DNA from: Bacteroidia bacterium
Lineage (GTDB): Bacteria; Bacteroidota; Bacteroidia; Bacteroidales; CAJPTX01
Direction: 5' to 3'
Length of the DNA stretch: 10,037 bases
Assembly: GCA_905373625.1 (NCBI GenBank)
Contig: CAJPTS010000046.1
Location: 1-10,037 of the forward strand
Of this stretch, positions 1-6,880 are shown piece after piece. The position numbers and the translations under genes are program-made. The first letter of the stretch is position 1, and each line of letters opens with the position of its first letter. The notes under the pieces were generated by a model. It was not told the DNA's origin and searched no databases. It saw only the letters and a list, made by a program, of their open reading frames with translations.

Positions 1-516
1 GTGAAGACCTCTGCGGGCTTAGGGCTCGCGGTCATCTTTGTCCTCGGGATCACGATACCCGTTAATTATCTCTTAGACAAATACCTCCTCTCTGACGGTG
101 CACTGGCGTGGTTAGGATCTGAGTATGCTAGCACGGACTTGAGCTTCTTGTCATTCATCATGTTTATTGCAGTCGTAGCCTCGATCGTACAATTAGTAGA
201 AATGGCCGTAGAGAAGTTCTCACCGTCGTTGTACAATTCCTTGGGGATCTTTCTCCCGCTCATTGCCGTAAACTGTGCCATTTTGGGAGGCGCGTTATTT
301 ATGCAGGAGCGTCATTTTGAAAATGTAGGTTTGGCTACAGTCTATGGCCTCGGTAGTGGTGTAGGGTGGTTCTTAGCCATCGTAACCCTTGCTGCCATCC
401 GCGAGAAGTTGCAATACTCCAATGTCCCAGCGGCATTGAAGGGGAACGGCATCACTTTTATTCTTACGGGGCTCATGGGTATTGCCTTTATGACTTTCAT
501 GGGGATAAAATTTTAA
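1..516 (+). CDS. nqrE: Na+-translocating NADH:quinone oxidoreductase subunit E (5' partial)
   Basis: Integral membrane subunit of the Nqr complex, which couples NADH oxidation and quinone reduction to Na+ export. The 171 visible residues align from memory with Vibrio cholerae NqrE starting at about its residue 35 (VKTSFGLG there, VKTSAGLG here). The GTG at position 1 is therefore an internal Val codon, and roughly 34 residues, including the first membrane helix, lie off the left edge. Hydrophobic segments fall at about 7-24, 50-69, 80-101, 112-132 and 150-169. Cys92 in VNCAILGG matches the conserved cysteine (C120 in V. cholerae) that NqrD/NqrE use to bind an intramembrane iron-sulfur cluster; the partner cysteine would be in the missing part. 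A loop near residues 31-47 is about six residues longer than in Vibrio. It stops at TAA, 80 bp before nqrF, so the two are probably the end of an nqrABCDEF operon. Confidence 0.95.
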   Translation: MKTSAGLGLAVIFVLGITIPVNYLLDKYLLSDGALAWLGSEYASTDLSFLSFIMFIAVVASIVQLVEMAVEKFSPSLYNSLGIFLPLIAVNCAILGGALFMQERHFENVGLATVYGLGSGVGWFLAIVTLAAIREKLQYSNVPAALKGNGITFILTGLMGIAFMTFMGIKF

Positions 517-596
517 TCGTAGAAGCGCAAAGCAGAGATTAGGATTGTACTCATATCTACACACCTTTTATAGATTTCTATTAGCTAGTTAAGCAA

Positions 597-1850
597 ATGA
601 TAGATGGAACGTTGATAGTGTTGGCTGTGGTGGTATTCCTGTTTGTCATACTACTTTTAGTGGGGCTGTTGCTCTACGCACGAAAGAAGTTAGTCCCTAC
701 GGGTAATGTTACCATCGCAATTAATGATGGCGAGAAGGAGCTCTCGGTGGCAACGGGCAATTCGCTTCTTTCTACCCTGACGAGTAGTGGTGTACTTCTC
801 CCCTCGGCGTGTGGCGGAGGCGGGACTTGTGGAACTTGCCGCTGTCGGGTGGTTGAAGGTGGTGGAGAGATACTTTCCACGGAACAAGGATTTTTTACTC
901 GTCGCGAACAGCAAGATCACTGGCGTTTAGCTTGCCAAGTCAAAGTGCGAGACAATCTCTCATTGGTTGTACCCGAAACGGTGCTAGGCATTAAGAAATG
1001 GGAATGCGAGGTTGTATCAAATAACAATGTTGCTACGTTTATAAAGCAGTTCGTAGTAAAACTCCCAGACGGCGAGCATCTTAAGTTCCGCTCGGGGGGC
1101 TATATACAGATCGACGTTCCAGCCATCACCGTAGATTTTTCTAAGGACATCGAGGTAGACCCTCAGTTCCGCGAAGACTGGGATAAGTTTAACATGTGGT
1201 CGTTACGCATGGAAAATCCCACACCAACCTATCGAGCGTACTCCATGGCAAACCATCCTGCCGAGGACAATATTATCATGCTCAATGTGCGTATTGCTAC
1301 GCCGCCATTTGATAGGGTTAACGGAGGTTTTATGAAAGTCAATCCTGGGCTTTGCTCTAGCTACATCTTCTCTCGTAAGCCTGGCGATAAGGTAAATATT
1401 GCGGGACCTTACGGCGAGTTCTTTCTAGTAGATAACTCTGAGCGTGAAATGATGTTTATCGGTGGTGGAGCTGGTATGGCGCCCATGCGTTCTCACATCT
1501 TTCACTTGTTCAAAACTTTGAAAACGGGGCGTAAAGTTACGTTTTGGTATGGAGCACGCTCGCGTCGCGAGATTTTCTATGAAGAAGATTTTGAAGCTAT
1601 CGAACGCGAGTTCCCCAATTTCAAATTCACCATTGCACTCTCTGATGCTTTACCCTCTGACAACTGGACGGGGGCTACGGGTTTTATTCATCAGGTGATA
1701 TTTAACGAATATCTTAGCAAGCACGATGCGCCCGAAGATATAGAGTATTACTTGTGCGGACCTCCGCCCATGACGGCTGCCGTAAACAAAATGCTCTATG
1801 ATTTGGGTGTGGAGTCTGATATGATTCACTACGATAATTTTGGGGGATAG
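597..1850 (+). CDS. nqrF: Na+-translocating NADH:quinone oxidoreductase subunit F
   Basis: Entry point of electrons into the Nqr complex: it oxidises NADH and passes electrons through FAD and a 2Fe-2S centre. The 417-aa protein has the expected order. One N-terminal membrane anchor (about 5-28) is followed by a ferredoxin-like domain with cluster ligands Cys72, Cys78, Cys81 and Cys113 (V. cholerae C70, C76, C79, C111). Next is the FAD-binding RAYS motif at 213-216 with GPYGEF at 270-275, then the NADH-binding GGGAGMAP at 289-296 and CGPPPM at 387-392. It ends in the typical DNFGG. Length is close to the usual 407-420 aa. The ATG at 597 places the anchor correctly and has no Shine-Dalgarno, as is normal in Bacteroidetes. 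It lies 80 bp after nqrE on the same strand with no clear terminator between, so cotranscription is likely. Confidence 0.97.
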   Translation: MIDGTLIVLAVVVFLFVILLLVGLLLYARKKLVPTGNVTIAINDGEKELSVATGNSLLSTLTSSGVLLPSACGGGGTCGTCRCRVVEGGGEILSTEQGFFTRREQQDHWRLACQVKVRDNLSLVVPETVLGIKKWECEVVSNNNVATFIKQFVVKLPDGEHLKFRSGGYIQIDVPAITVDFSKDIEVDPQFREDWDKFNMWSLRMENPTPTYRAYSMANHPAEDNIIMLNVRIATPPFDRVNGGFMKVNPGLCSSYIFSRKPGDKVNIAGPYGEFFLVDNSEREMMFIGGGAGMAPMRSHIFHLFKTLKTGRKVTFWYGARSRREIFYEEDFEAIEREFPNFKFTIALSDALPSDNWTGATGFIHQVIFNEYLSKHDAPEDIEYYLCGPPPMTAAVNKMLYDLGVESDMIHYDNFGG

Positions 1851-1883
1851 CCCAAATTGTTATAATTTCCGAAATTTGTCACC

Positions 1884-1956
1884 GTGTAGGCTTCATTTTT
1901 TTGTGTTTTAATTTGACATTTCAAAGTTCATAAATCTGGAGCTTACACATTTTTTT
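1884..1956 (+). terminator. Possible long-armed intrinsic terminator after nqrF
   Basis: Starting 34 nt past the nqrF stop, GTGTAGGCTTC (1884-1894) can pair with GGAGCTTACAC (1938-1948) over 11 positions with one mismatch and one G-T wobble. A run of seven T begins one base later (1950-1956). The 43-nt loop holds a small inner hairpin, TTTGA-CATT-TCAAA (1912-1925). Position and T-run suit a terminator for the nqr operon, but the loop is long for a classical one. It may instead be a structured 3' UTR element. Confidence 0.35.
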
Positions 1957-1978
1957 GGGACAGTGTCTTTTTGGATAA

Positions 1979-1996
1979 AATCTCTGTTGTGAGATT
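1979..1996. repeat. Small inverted repeat AATCTC-N6-GAGATT
   Basis: Perfect 6-bp arms (1979-1984 and 1991-1996) around a TGTTGT spacer, in the gap between nqrF and recG. It has no T-run and no G+C-rich arm, so it is not a terminator by itself. It could be part of a folded 3' UTR or small RNA together with the flanking hairpins, or it could be chance. Confidence 0.35.
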
Positions 1997-2036
1997 GGCT
2001 ATAAAATTGAACAATTAAGGTTTAGTGGTTGGGTGG

Positions 2037-2076
2037 AGTCCTCGGTGGTGTTTCGACACTGCTGGGGACTTTTATT
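2037..2076 (+). terminator. Intrinsic terminator with UUCG loop, plus strand
   Basis: AGTCCTCGGTGGTGT (2037-2051) pairs with ACACTGCTGGGGACT (2056-2070) across 15 positions, all Watson-Crick or G-T wobble (four wobbles), closed by a TTCG tetraloop and followed by TTTATT. The T-run lies on the plus side only; the other strand continues with CCACCC, so it acts on rightward transcripts. It most likely ends nqr operon transcripts 190 nt past the nqrF stop, or a short RNA made within the gap. It lies 44 bp from the end of convergent recG. Confidence 0.65.
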
Positions 2077-2090
2077 CATCGGGTGAATAA
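2072..2090. repeat. Perfect 7-bp inverted repeat TTATTCA-N5-TGAATAA
   Basis: Arms at 2072-2078 and 2084-2090 around TCGGG, overlapping the T-run of the preceding terminator. It is A+T-rich and sits between convergent genes, so it may help end transcription from either side. The evidence is only the symmetry itself. Confidence 0.4.
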
Positions 2091-2119
2091 TGTACGATGC
2101 CACCAGAGCGTAATGGTGT

Positions 2120-4228
2120 CTACCCAATCTTGGCTATGATTGGATTACTCTTTCTGCCCCGACGAGCCATGAACGCGCAAAGCGGGGCAAATTCTTCACC
2201 CTCCAGCGTAGGATTGACGCGGTAGAGATCGCGTACCTCCGTGCGCATGGCTTGTATGATGTCTGTATCCTCCGTTGCACTTGCAAACAGGAAGTTTGCG
2301 CCGCCTTTTCCGCTTTGCATCAACCCGCCCAGCTCGCCTGGTCCGCGTAATTTTAAGTCGGCTTCTGCAATCTTGAAACCGTCGTTTGTCTCCTCCATGA
2401 TTTTCAGACGCTGCCGCGTAGTGCCCTGAATATCATATTTGGTCATAAGGAAACAATAGCTCTTAGCAGCGCCTCGCCCCACGCGTCCGCGCAACTGATG
2501 TAGCTGCGTCAGCCCAAAACGTTGAGCGTCTTCTATTACTATCACCGTGGCGTTAGGTACATCTACGCCTACTTCAATTACGGTGGTGGCCACGAGAAGG
2601 TTTATTGCACCACTCGCAAAATCGCGCATTACAGCTTCTTTCTCATCAGCGTGCATCTGACCGTGCAGCATGCCCACCGCATATTGCGGCGCGGGGAATT
2701 CTTCGCACATGCGTTCGTAGCCTTCTGTAACACTCTGCAAGTCAATGGTCTCTGACTCATTTACGAGTGGGTAAACGATATAGACTTGGTGCCCATTTGT
2801 TATCTCGTGACGCAAGAAGTTGTATAAACCATCCCGTTGGTTGTCATGCAAGATGCGTGTTTCTATTGCTTTCCGACCAGCGGGCAGCTCGTCTATCACA
2901 CTGATATCTAACCCCGTATAAACCGTTAGCGCCAACGTTCGAGGGATGGGGGTGGCAGACATAACCAGAATGTGGGGCAGTATATTCGGATTCTTCCCCC
3001 ATAACTTTGCCCGTTGTGCTACGCCAAAACGGTGCTGTTCGTCCACGATGACTAACCCGAGGTTGAGAAATACTACGTTACTCTCTATGAGTGCGTGTGT
3101 ACCAATTATAATGTTGATTGTCCCGTCTTGCAACCCCGCGTGTATCGTGCGCCTCTCTTTTTGCGTTGTGCTGCCTGTCAGGAGTACTACACGTACATTT
3201 AGATCCCCCAGCATGCGGCATATACTTTTGTAGTGCTGGTTAGCCAATATCTCGGTTGGCGCCATCAGGCATCCTTGCAAGCCATTATCGACGGCTAGGA
3301 GTAACGAAAAGAGCGCTACTAGTGTCTTGCCCGACCCCACATCTCCCTGCAATAAGCGGTTCATCTGTTTTCCGCTTTTCATGTCGGAATGGATGTCTCG
3401 CAATACACGCTTCTGCGCTTCGGTGAGGGAAAAAGCCAAATGTTCTTTGTAGAAGCCATTGAATAGCTCTCCTACGCGTGAACAAACAATACCGCGTACC
3501 TGCGCATCGCGTGCTAAGAACTCGGCTTGTTCCAGTTGCAAGCAAAACCACTCCTCATATTTGAAGCGTAAACGTGCGCGCTGCGCCTCTGCCGTCGTAC
3601 GTGGGAAATGCAAACGTGCAAATGCCTCGGCACGAGAGAATAATTGGTATTTCTCAACAAGCTCTTGGGGCAACACCTCATCTATTCGCCCCGCCAGATA
3701 ACGCAAGCAGGTACTCTGTATCTGCATCATGCGTTTGCTATGCACGTAGAGGCGCTTGAGCTTCTCGGTCACCTCGTAAATGGGTTCAAGCCCCAGATTG
3801 GGAGAGCGCCCCTCGGCAAGGGGTTCAAATTCGGGATGTACAAAATTGTATACATGCTGAAACAAAGAAGGACGCCCCCAAATGACGTAGCGTGTACCGA
3901 GCATCAGTTGCTTGTAGATATACTGATGCCCTTTGAAAAAGAGTACTTGGAAACTCCCACTCGAATCTCGGAACGTCGCTTCTAAACGTCTTTTTGTCCC
4001 CTCGCCCGAATAAGCGATATGTTCGAGTGTGGCTACTAATTGCACAGCGTTTGACGTACTTTGTATGGTAGCGTAGGGCGTAACTCGTGTGCGATCGTTG
4101 TATCGAAAAGGGGCATACAGCAGTAAGTCTTCCAGCGAATAAATACCGAGTTCCGTGCCGAGCGCGTCTACTAACTTCGGAGCAAGTTGTAAAACATTTA
4201 ACGAAGATTCGAGCAAACTTGCAGCCAT
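2120..4228 (-). CDS. recG: ATP-dependent DNA helicase RecG
   Basis: Superfamily 2 helicase that remodels stalled replication forks and branch-migrates Holliday junctions. From the ATG the protein is 702 aa, near the family norm. An N-terminal wedge/OB-type domain covers about 1-250. The helicase core has Walker A GDVGSGKT (295-302), DEQH box (396-399), SAT (424-426), TTVIEVGVDVPNA (548-560) and arginine-finger motif QLRGRVGRG (578-586). The C-terminal translocation (TRG) region follows RGPGE at 628-632. The frame also opens at a TTG three codons upstream (4235-4237); I prefer the ATG (4226-4228) because it is the stronger start codon and little is conserved at this end. No Shine-Dalgarno is present. 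A good -33/-7 promoter lies about 60 bp upstream. In the TRG motif, GGLMQSG stands where many RecG proteins have a GTRQSG-like sequence; the glutamine is kept. Confidence 0.96.
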   Translation of the reverse strand: MAASLLESSLNVLQLAPKLVDALGTELGIYSLEDLLLYAPFRYNDRTRVTPYATIQSTSNAVQLVATLEHIAYSGEGTKRRLEATFRDSSGSFQVLFFKGHQYIYKQLMLGTRYVIWGRPSLFQHVYNFVHPEFEPLAEGRSPNLGLEPIYEVTEKLKRLYVHSKRMMQIQSTCLRYLAGRIDEVLPQELVEKYQLFSRAEAFARLHFPRTTAEAQRARLRFKYEEWFCLQLEQAEFLARDAQVRGIVCSRVGELFNGFYKEHLAFSLTEAQKRVLRDIHSDMKSGKQMNRLLQGDVGSGKTLVALFSLLLAVDNGLQGCLMAPTEILANQHYKSICRMLGDLNVRVVLLTGSTTQKERRTIHAGLQDGTINIIIGTHALIESNVVFLNLGLVIVDEQHRFGVAQRAKLWGKNPNILPHILVMSATPIPRTLALTVYTGLDISVIDELPAGRKAIETRILHDNQRDGLYNFLRHEITNGHQVYIVYPLVNESETIDLQSVTEGYERMCEEFPAPQYAVGMLHGQMHADEKEAVMRDFASGAINLLVATTVIEVGVDVPNATVIVIEDAQRFGLTQLHQLRGRVGRGAAKSYCFLMTKYDIQGTTRQRLKIMEETNDGFKIAEADLKLRGPGELGGLMQSGKGGANFLFASATEDTDIIQAMRTEVRDLYRVNPTLEGEEFAPLCAFMARRGRKSNPIIAKIG

Positions 4229-4288
4229 GATATCCAATTATAGAAGAGTGCCCCCTGTGCAGATATCCCAATTAAGGTACTCTTAGGG

Positions 4289-4319
4289 CAAAAATAATAT
4301 TTCTACACAACGAAGCAAT
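4289..4319 (-). promoter_or_regulatory. Putative recG promoter (Bacteroidetes -33/-7)
   Basis: Read on the minus strand: TTG within ATTG (4316-4319), a 19-bp spacer, then TATTTTTG (4289-4296), an exact fit to the Bacteroidetes -7 consensus TAnnTTTG at the preferred spacing. Initiation a few bases downstream gives a leader of about 55 nt before the recG ATG. It lies in the gap between the glycosyltransferase stop and recG, so recG can be expressed separately from the upstream cluster. Confidence 0.55.
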
Positions 4320-4329
4320 TTTTATTGAA

Positions 4330-5325
4330 TTAGGAGGTCGTCACCCGCTGGTAGTCGCGTGAAAAGCCTAAGAGTGCTCCCAACAGCCCTAAACCATACC
4401 CCAGAATCATAATGACTGAGGCATAAACACTGCGAATGGCAAGCCCAGTATTGTGAAAGCGGGACAAGGCGTGTGTGAAAAGCACAAGGAAGTACAAAAG
4501 CGCCAAGCAGCCCAAGAGGCTGTACTGCCAGAGTGTAATGGGAATAGAAAGCACGAGTGCAGAAATGATAATACCCAATGAGGGGAGCAGGTGTACCAAT
4601 TTCAACGTCCCTGGGTGAAGACGCGAGAGCATAAAACGTGCGGTGCCCGAATGGTAAACTTGCATGAAAAAGCTACGCCAACTAGTACGCCGCTTGTGGT
4701 AGACAAATAGGCGAGTGATAAGGAACGAATGAAAACCTGCTTCTACCAAGCGCATACTGAGGTCTACGTCTTCGCCATAGCGTAAATCCTTAAACCCGCC
4801 TACTGTGCGGAACGCTGCAAGACGTACCCCCATATTGAATGTGCGCGGATAGAACTTGTCGGACACCTCGTTCCCGCCTCGTATGCCCCCAGTACTAAAC
4901 GGTGAGGTCATAGCATAGCTTATGGCTTTTTGGATGGGAGAGAATTTAGAATCCCACGCGTCGGGTCCGCCCCACAGATCTACTTCTGGGTGTGTACTGA
5001 GCCACTCATAACAGGTTAAAAGATAGTGCGACGGAAGGGTGCAATCTGAGTCTACGAAGAGAACATACTCGCAGCTATCGCCCAGTGCTTCTACGCCGTT
5101 GTTACGCGCTAGGGCAGGTCCACTATTCGCCTGTTCGATGTACGAGAGGTTTAGCCTATCGGAGTAGGTGCTACAAATGTGAGACGACGTACGGGTAGAG
5201 CCGTCTTCTACAATCACTACGCGGAAGTCTTTCTCTCGCTGTGCAACGAGGCTCTCCAACAGCTCCTCTAATTCCTCGGGACGATTGTAAACCGCTACCA
5301 CGATACCCACTCTCTGCTGACTCAT
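4330..5325 (-). CDS. Family 2 glycosyltransferase with C-terminal membrane segments
   Basis: Probably transfers a sugar from a nucleotide-sugar to a surface glycan or lipid acceptor on the cytoplasmic face; the substrate cannot be read from sequence. The 331-aa protein opens with the GT-A nucleotide-binding fold (VGIVVAVYNRPEELEELLESL, residues 6-26, and VVIVEDGST 36-44). It has the metal-binding DxD as VDSD at 91-94 and an acceptor-side GEDVDLSMR at 184-192 that supplies the likely catalytic acid. Three hydrophobic stretches follow, at about 243-265, 268-286 and 299-320, ending in a short basic tail, so it is membrane-anchored at the C terminus. Its ATG overlaps the miaA stop in an ATGA (5322-5325), which suggests translational coupling. 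No polysaccharide locus surrounds it, so linkage to miaA may be only for expression. Confidence 0.88.
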   Translation of the reverse strand: MSQQRVGIVVAVYNRPEELEELLESLVAQREKDFRVVIVEDGSTRTSSHICSTYSDRLNLSYIEQANSGPALARNNGVEALGDSCEYVLFVDSDCTLPSHYLLTCYEWLSTHPEVDLWGGPDAWDSKFSPIQKAISYAMTSPFSTGGIRGGNEVSDKFYPRTFNMGVRLAAFRTVGGFKDLRYGEDVDLSMRLVEAGFHSFLITRLFVYHKRRTSWRSFFMQVYHSGTARFMLSRLHPGTLKLVHLLPSLGIIISALVLSIPITLWQYSLLGCLALLYFLVLFTHALSRFHNTGLAIRSVYASVIMILGYGLGLLGALLGFSRDYQRVTTS

Positions 5326-6278
5326 TCGCTTCTCTCGTTATTAGTGCCGCGTGTCCTATGATTGGCAACGGACTCTTGTACAAAGGTAGCTAACCCTGTA
5401 TAGTCATCGGCATCGAACCAACGAATGGCGGGATTTCGTTTCCACCACTGCATCTGGCGGCGCGCATATTGCCGAGTATGCAATTTTATGAGATCTATGG
5501 CCTCGGGTAGCGAACATTTCCCATCGAAATAGTCAAAAAGCTCCAAGTAGCCCACGGTCTGCAATGCTGGCAGTGTGCGGTAGGGGAGTAGTGTTTCCAC
5601 TTCGTTTACCAGCCCATCGGCCACCATTATATCCACACGCTTGTTGATACGCTCGTGAAGCTCCTCTTTGGAACGGCGTATACCCACCGAGAGGAGTGAG
5701 AAGGGACGCGACGCCTTTTGTTGCTCAAGCCACGAACTGTAGGGGCGTCCTGTCTGCATTGTAACCTCTAGAGCGCGTAATACACGTGCACCGTTATTTC
5801 GATCTATTCGGAGTGCCGTTATGGGATCTAGTTCCTCTAGTTGCTTAAAAAGCGCTACAACGCCCTCTTTTTGCAGTTTCTCAGTGAGGGTGGTACGAAG
5901 TATAGAATCGGGAGCTGGAAACGCGTCTATGCCCTTTGTAAGCGCATCCATGTATAGCATGGAACCGCCTGTAAGAATGGCAATAGATTGTTTTGGGCGC
6001 AATTTTTCTATCAGCTTCAATGCTTCGACCTCAAATTGCCCTGCAGAAAAGCGCTCTGTAACGCTATATGTGCCTACAAAATAATGGGGAACGCGTGTGG
6101 TTTCGTCTGTGGTAGGGCGTGCTGTACCGATATTCATCTCGCGATAGCACTGCCGCGAATCAGATGAAATAATGGGACATGCTAACTCCTCCGCGAGACG
6201 GAGGGCTACGGCGGTTTTGCCTACTCCTGTCGCGCCATAAAGAGCTACTAAGAGAAACGCCTTATTTTGCAACGTCAC
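5322..6278 (-). CDS. miaA: tRNA dimethylallyltransferase MiaA (non-ATG start)
   Basis: Transfers the dimethylallyl group from DMAPP to N6 of A37 in tRNAs reading UNN codons, giving i6A, which steadies codon-anticodon pairing. From the GTG at 6276-6278 it is 318 aa, a normal length. P-loop GATGVGKT is at 15-22 and SSDSRQCYREMNIGTARP at 38-55, where Asp40 matches the catalytic Asp. TGGSMLYMDAL is at 103-113, TVGYLELFDYF at 241-251, and the tRNA-binding RQYARRQMQWWKR at 269-281. The reading frame stays open to a GTG at 6368, but those 30 extra residues overlap the upstream gene and look unlike MiaA. No ATG lies between that point and the P-loop. The GTG at 6278, two nt after the upstream stop, is therefore the best start, with TTG at 6272 as an alternative. 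It overlaps the glycosyltransferase by 4 nt. Confidence 0.95.
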   Translation of the reverse strand: MTLQNKAFLLVALYGATGVGKTAVALRLAEELACPIISSDSRQCYREMNIGTARPTTDETTRVPHYFVGTYSVTERFSAGQFEVEALKLIEKLRPKQSIAILTGGSMLYMDALTKGIDAFPAPDSILRTTLTEKLQKEGVVALFKQLEELDPITALRIDRNNGARVLRALEVTMQTGRPYSSWLEQQKASRPFSLLSVGIRRSKEELHERINKRVDIMVADGLVNEVETLLPYRTLPALQTVGYLELFDYFDGKCSLPEAIDLIKLHTRQYARRQMQWWKRNPAIRWFDADDYTGLATFVQESVANHRTRGTNNERSE

Positions 6279-6280
6279 GT

Positions 6281-6739
6281 TTACTCGTAAAGCGTTTTGA
6301 AGTCTTCGAGAACGGAGTCTTCCATCGAGGGACTCGGAGCAGGATTCGCCCCCACAGATTTCACACACTCGCCTGGCAGGAGGGACACCTCGCCTTCTTT
6401 TATACCAACCAGCTGTAGGTAGAGGTTACGGTTCAGGAAGATATCGTAGCAAAAGATAAGCCGATCGCCCACTTGGGTTAGGACATCGCACAGACGGAGC
6501 GAATTCATTGCTACAACGGGGAGCTCCGTGTTTGTATCGCCCATATCGAGAAGGGTCAGTTCCATGAGCTTCTCCCAATCTTCATTTGCCGTGAAAAACG
6601 ACATAAGTAACTCGCGTTGTAGGTGAAGATCCGAACACAAGAAGCGATATAAATCGTAAAAAGTAACGCTCGACGAAATCTGATACTCGCGCAAGAAATC
6701 ATTCACAAGCGGATCTACCATCCGAAAATGAAACTGCAT
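6281..6739 (-). CDS. Small pRiA4b ORF-3-like protein (IS1096 passenger TnpR-like family)
   Basis: A 152-aa cytosolic protein of unknown function. It resembles the plasmid pRiA4b ORF-3 family, often labelled 'IS1096 passenger TnpR-like' in databases although it is not a resolvase. The family-like features are an N-terminal beta/alpha part FHFRMVDPLVNDFLREYQIS (3-22), MSFFTANEDWEKLMELTLLDM (46-66), and GDRLIFCYDIFLNRNLYLQL (91-110), recalling the typical YxYDFGDxW-type core. A late segment, GECVKSVGANPAPSP (123-137), is followed by an acidic tail. No membrane segment or catalytic motif is evident. The ATG at 6737-6739 has a strong AGGAGG 7 nt upstream, so the start is well set. Its TAA is 2 nt before the miaA GTG, which implies an operon and probably coupled translation. 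Recognition is from motif memory, not a search. Confidence 0.75.
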   Translation of the reverse strand: MQFHFRMVDPLVNDFLREYQISSSVTFYDLYRFLCSDLHLQRELLMSFFTANEDWEKLMELTLLDMGDTNTELPVVAMNSLRLCDVLTQVGDRLIFCYDIFLNRNLYLQLVGIKEGEVSLLPGECVKSVGANPAPSPSMEDSVLEDFKTLYE

Positions 6740-6746
6740 CTTCTGC

Positions 6747-6752
6747 CCTCCT
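6747..6752 (-). promoter_or_regulatory. Strong Shine-Dalgarno AGGAGG
   Basis: On the minus strand AGGAGG lies 7 nt before the ATG at 6739. It is the only full-strength Shine-Dalgarno before any annotated gene here; nqrF, recG, pepP and the ABC permease have none, as expected in Bacteroidetes. It fixes the start of the small pRiA4b-like gene. Confidence 0.7.
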
Positions 6753-6774
6753 AATTACCCGTAACCGTTAAAAT

Positions 6775-6782
6775 CAAAAATA
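6775..6782 (-). promoter_or_regulatory. Putative -7 promoter box for the pRiA4b-like/miaA/glycosyltransferase cluster
   Basis: On the minus strand TATTTTTG is an exact match to TAnnTTTG and identical to the box proposed for recG. A start a few bases downstream would give a leader of about 30 nt. No good TTTG sits at the -33 spacing; instead there is a run of eight A (minus strand, 6805-6812) just upstream, which may act like an UP element. The missing -33 lowers confidence. Confidence 0.4.
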
Positions 6783-6880
6783 AAAAGTAAAGCCTATTGA
6801 GTCGTTTTTTTTATTCAAAAACATATAGTGCCCCTTTTGATAAAGAATTTTCTGTATAGAGTAACGAGGATACGCGCTTC

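Noticed and set aside
1..3. GTG at the first base as the start codon of nqrE
   Set aside because: Comparison with remembered NqrE sequences puts this Val about 35 residues into the protein, so the gene is cut by the window edge.
2101..2118. CACCA-N8-TGGTG hairpin as a recG terminator
   Set aside because: Only five pairs and no T-run on the minus strand after it.
3644..3985. Plus-strand ORFs of 60-113 codons opposite recG, and similar ones opposite miaA, the permease and pepP
   Set aside because: They lie entirely antisense to well-recognised genes and show no family motifs, so they are reading-frame shadows.
4229..4237. recG start at TTG (4235-4237)
   Set aside because: It is in frame but only three codons above an ATG; no Shine-Dalgarno favours it. 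It cannot be excluded.
6279..6368. Longer MiaA with 30 extra N-terminal residues starting at the GTG at 6368
   Set aside because: The extension overlaps the upstream gene by 88 bp, is Cys/Ser/Arg-rich and unlike MiaA N termini, which begin about 10-15 residues before the P-loop.
6281..6739. Mobile-element origin of the pRiA4b/IS1096-passenger-like gene
   Set aside because: The database name suggests a transposon, but no transposase, terminal inverted repeats or target duplication flank it; it is packed in a housekeeping cluster.
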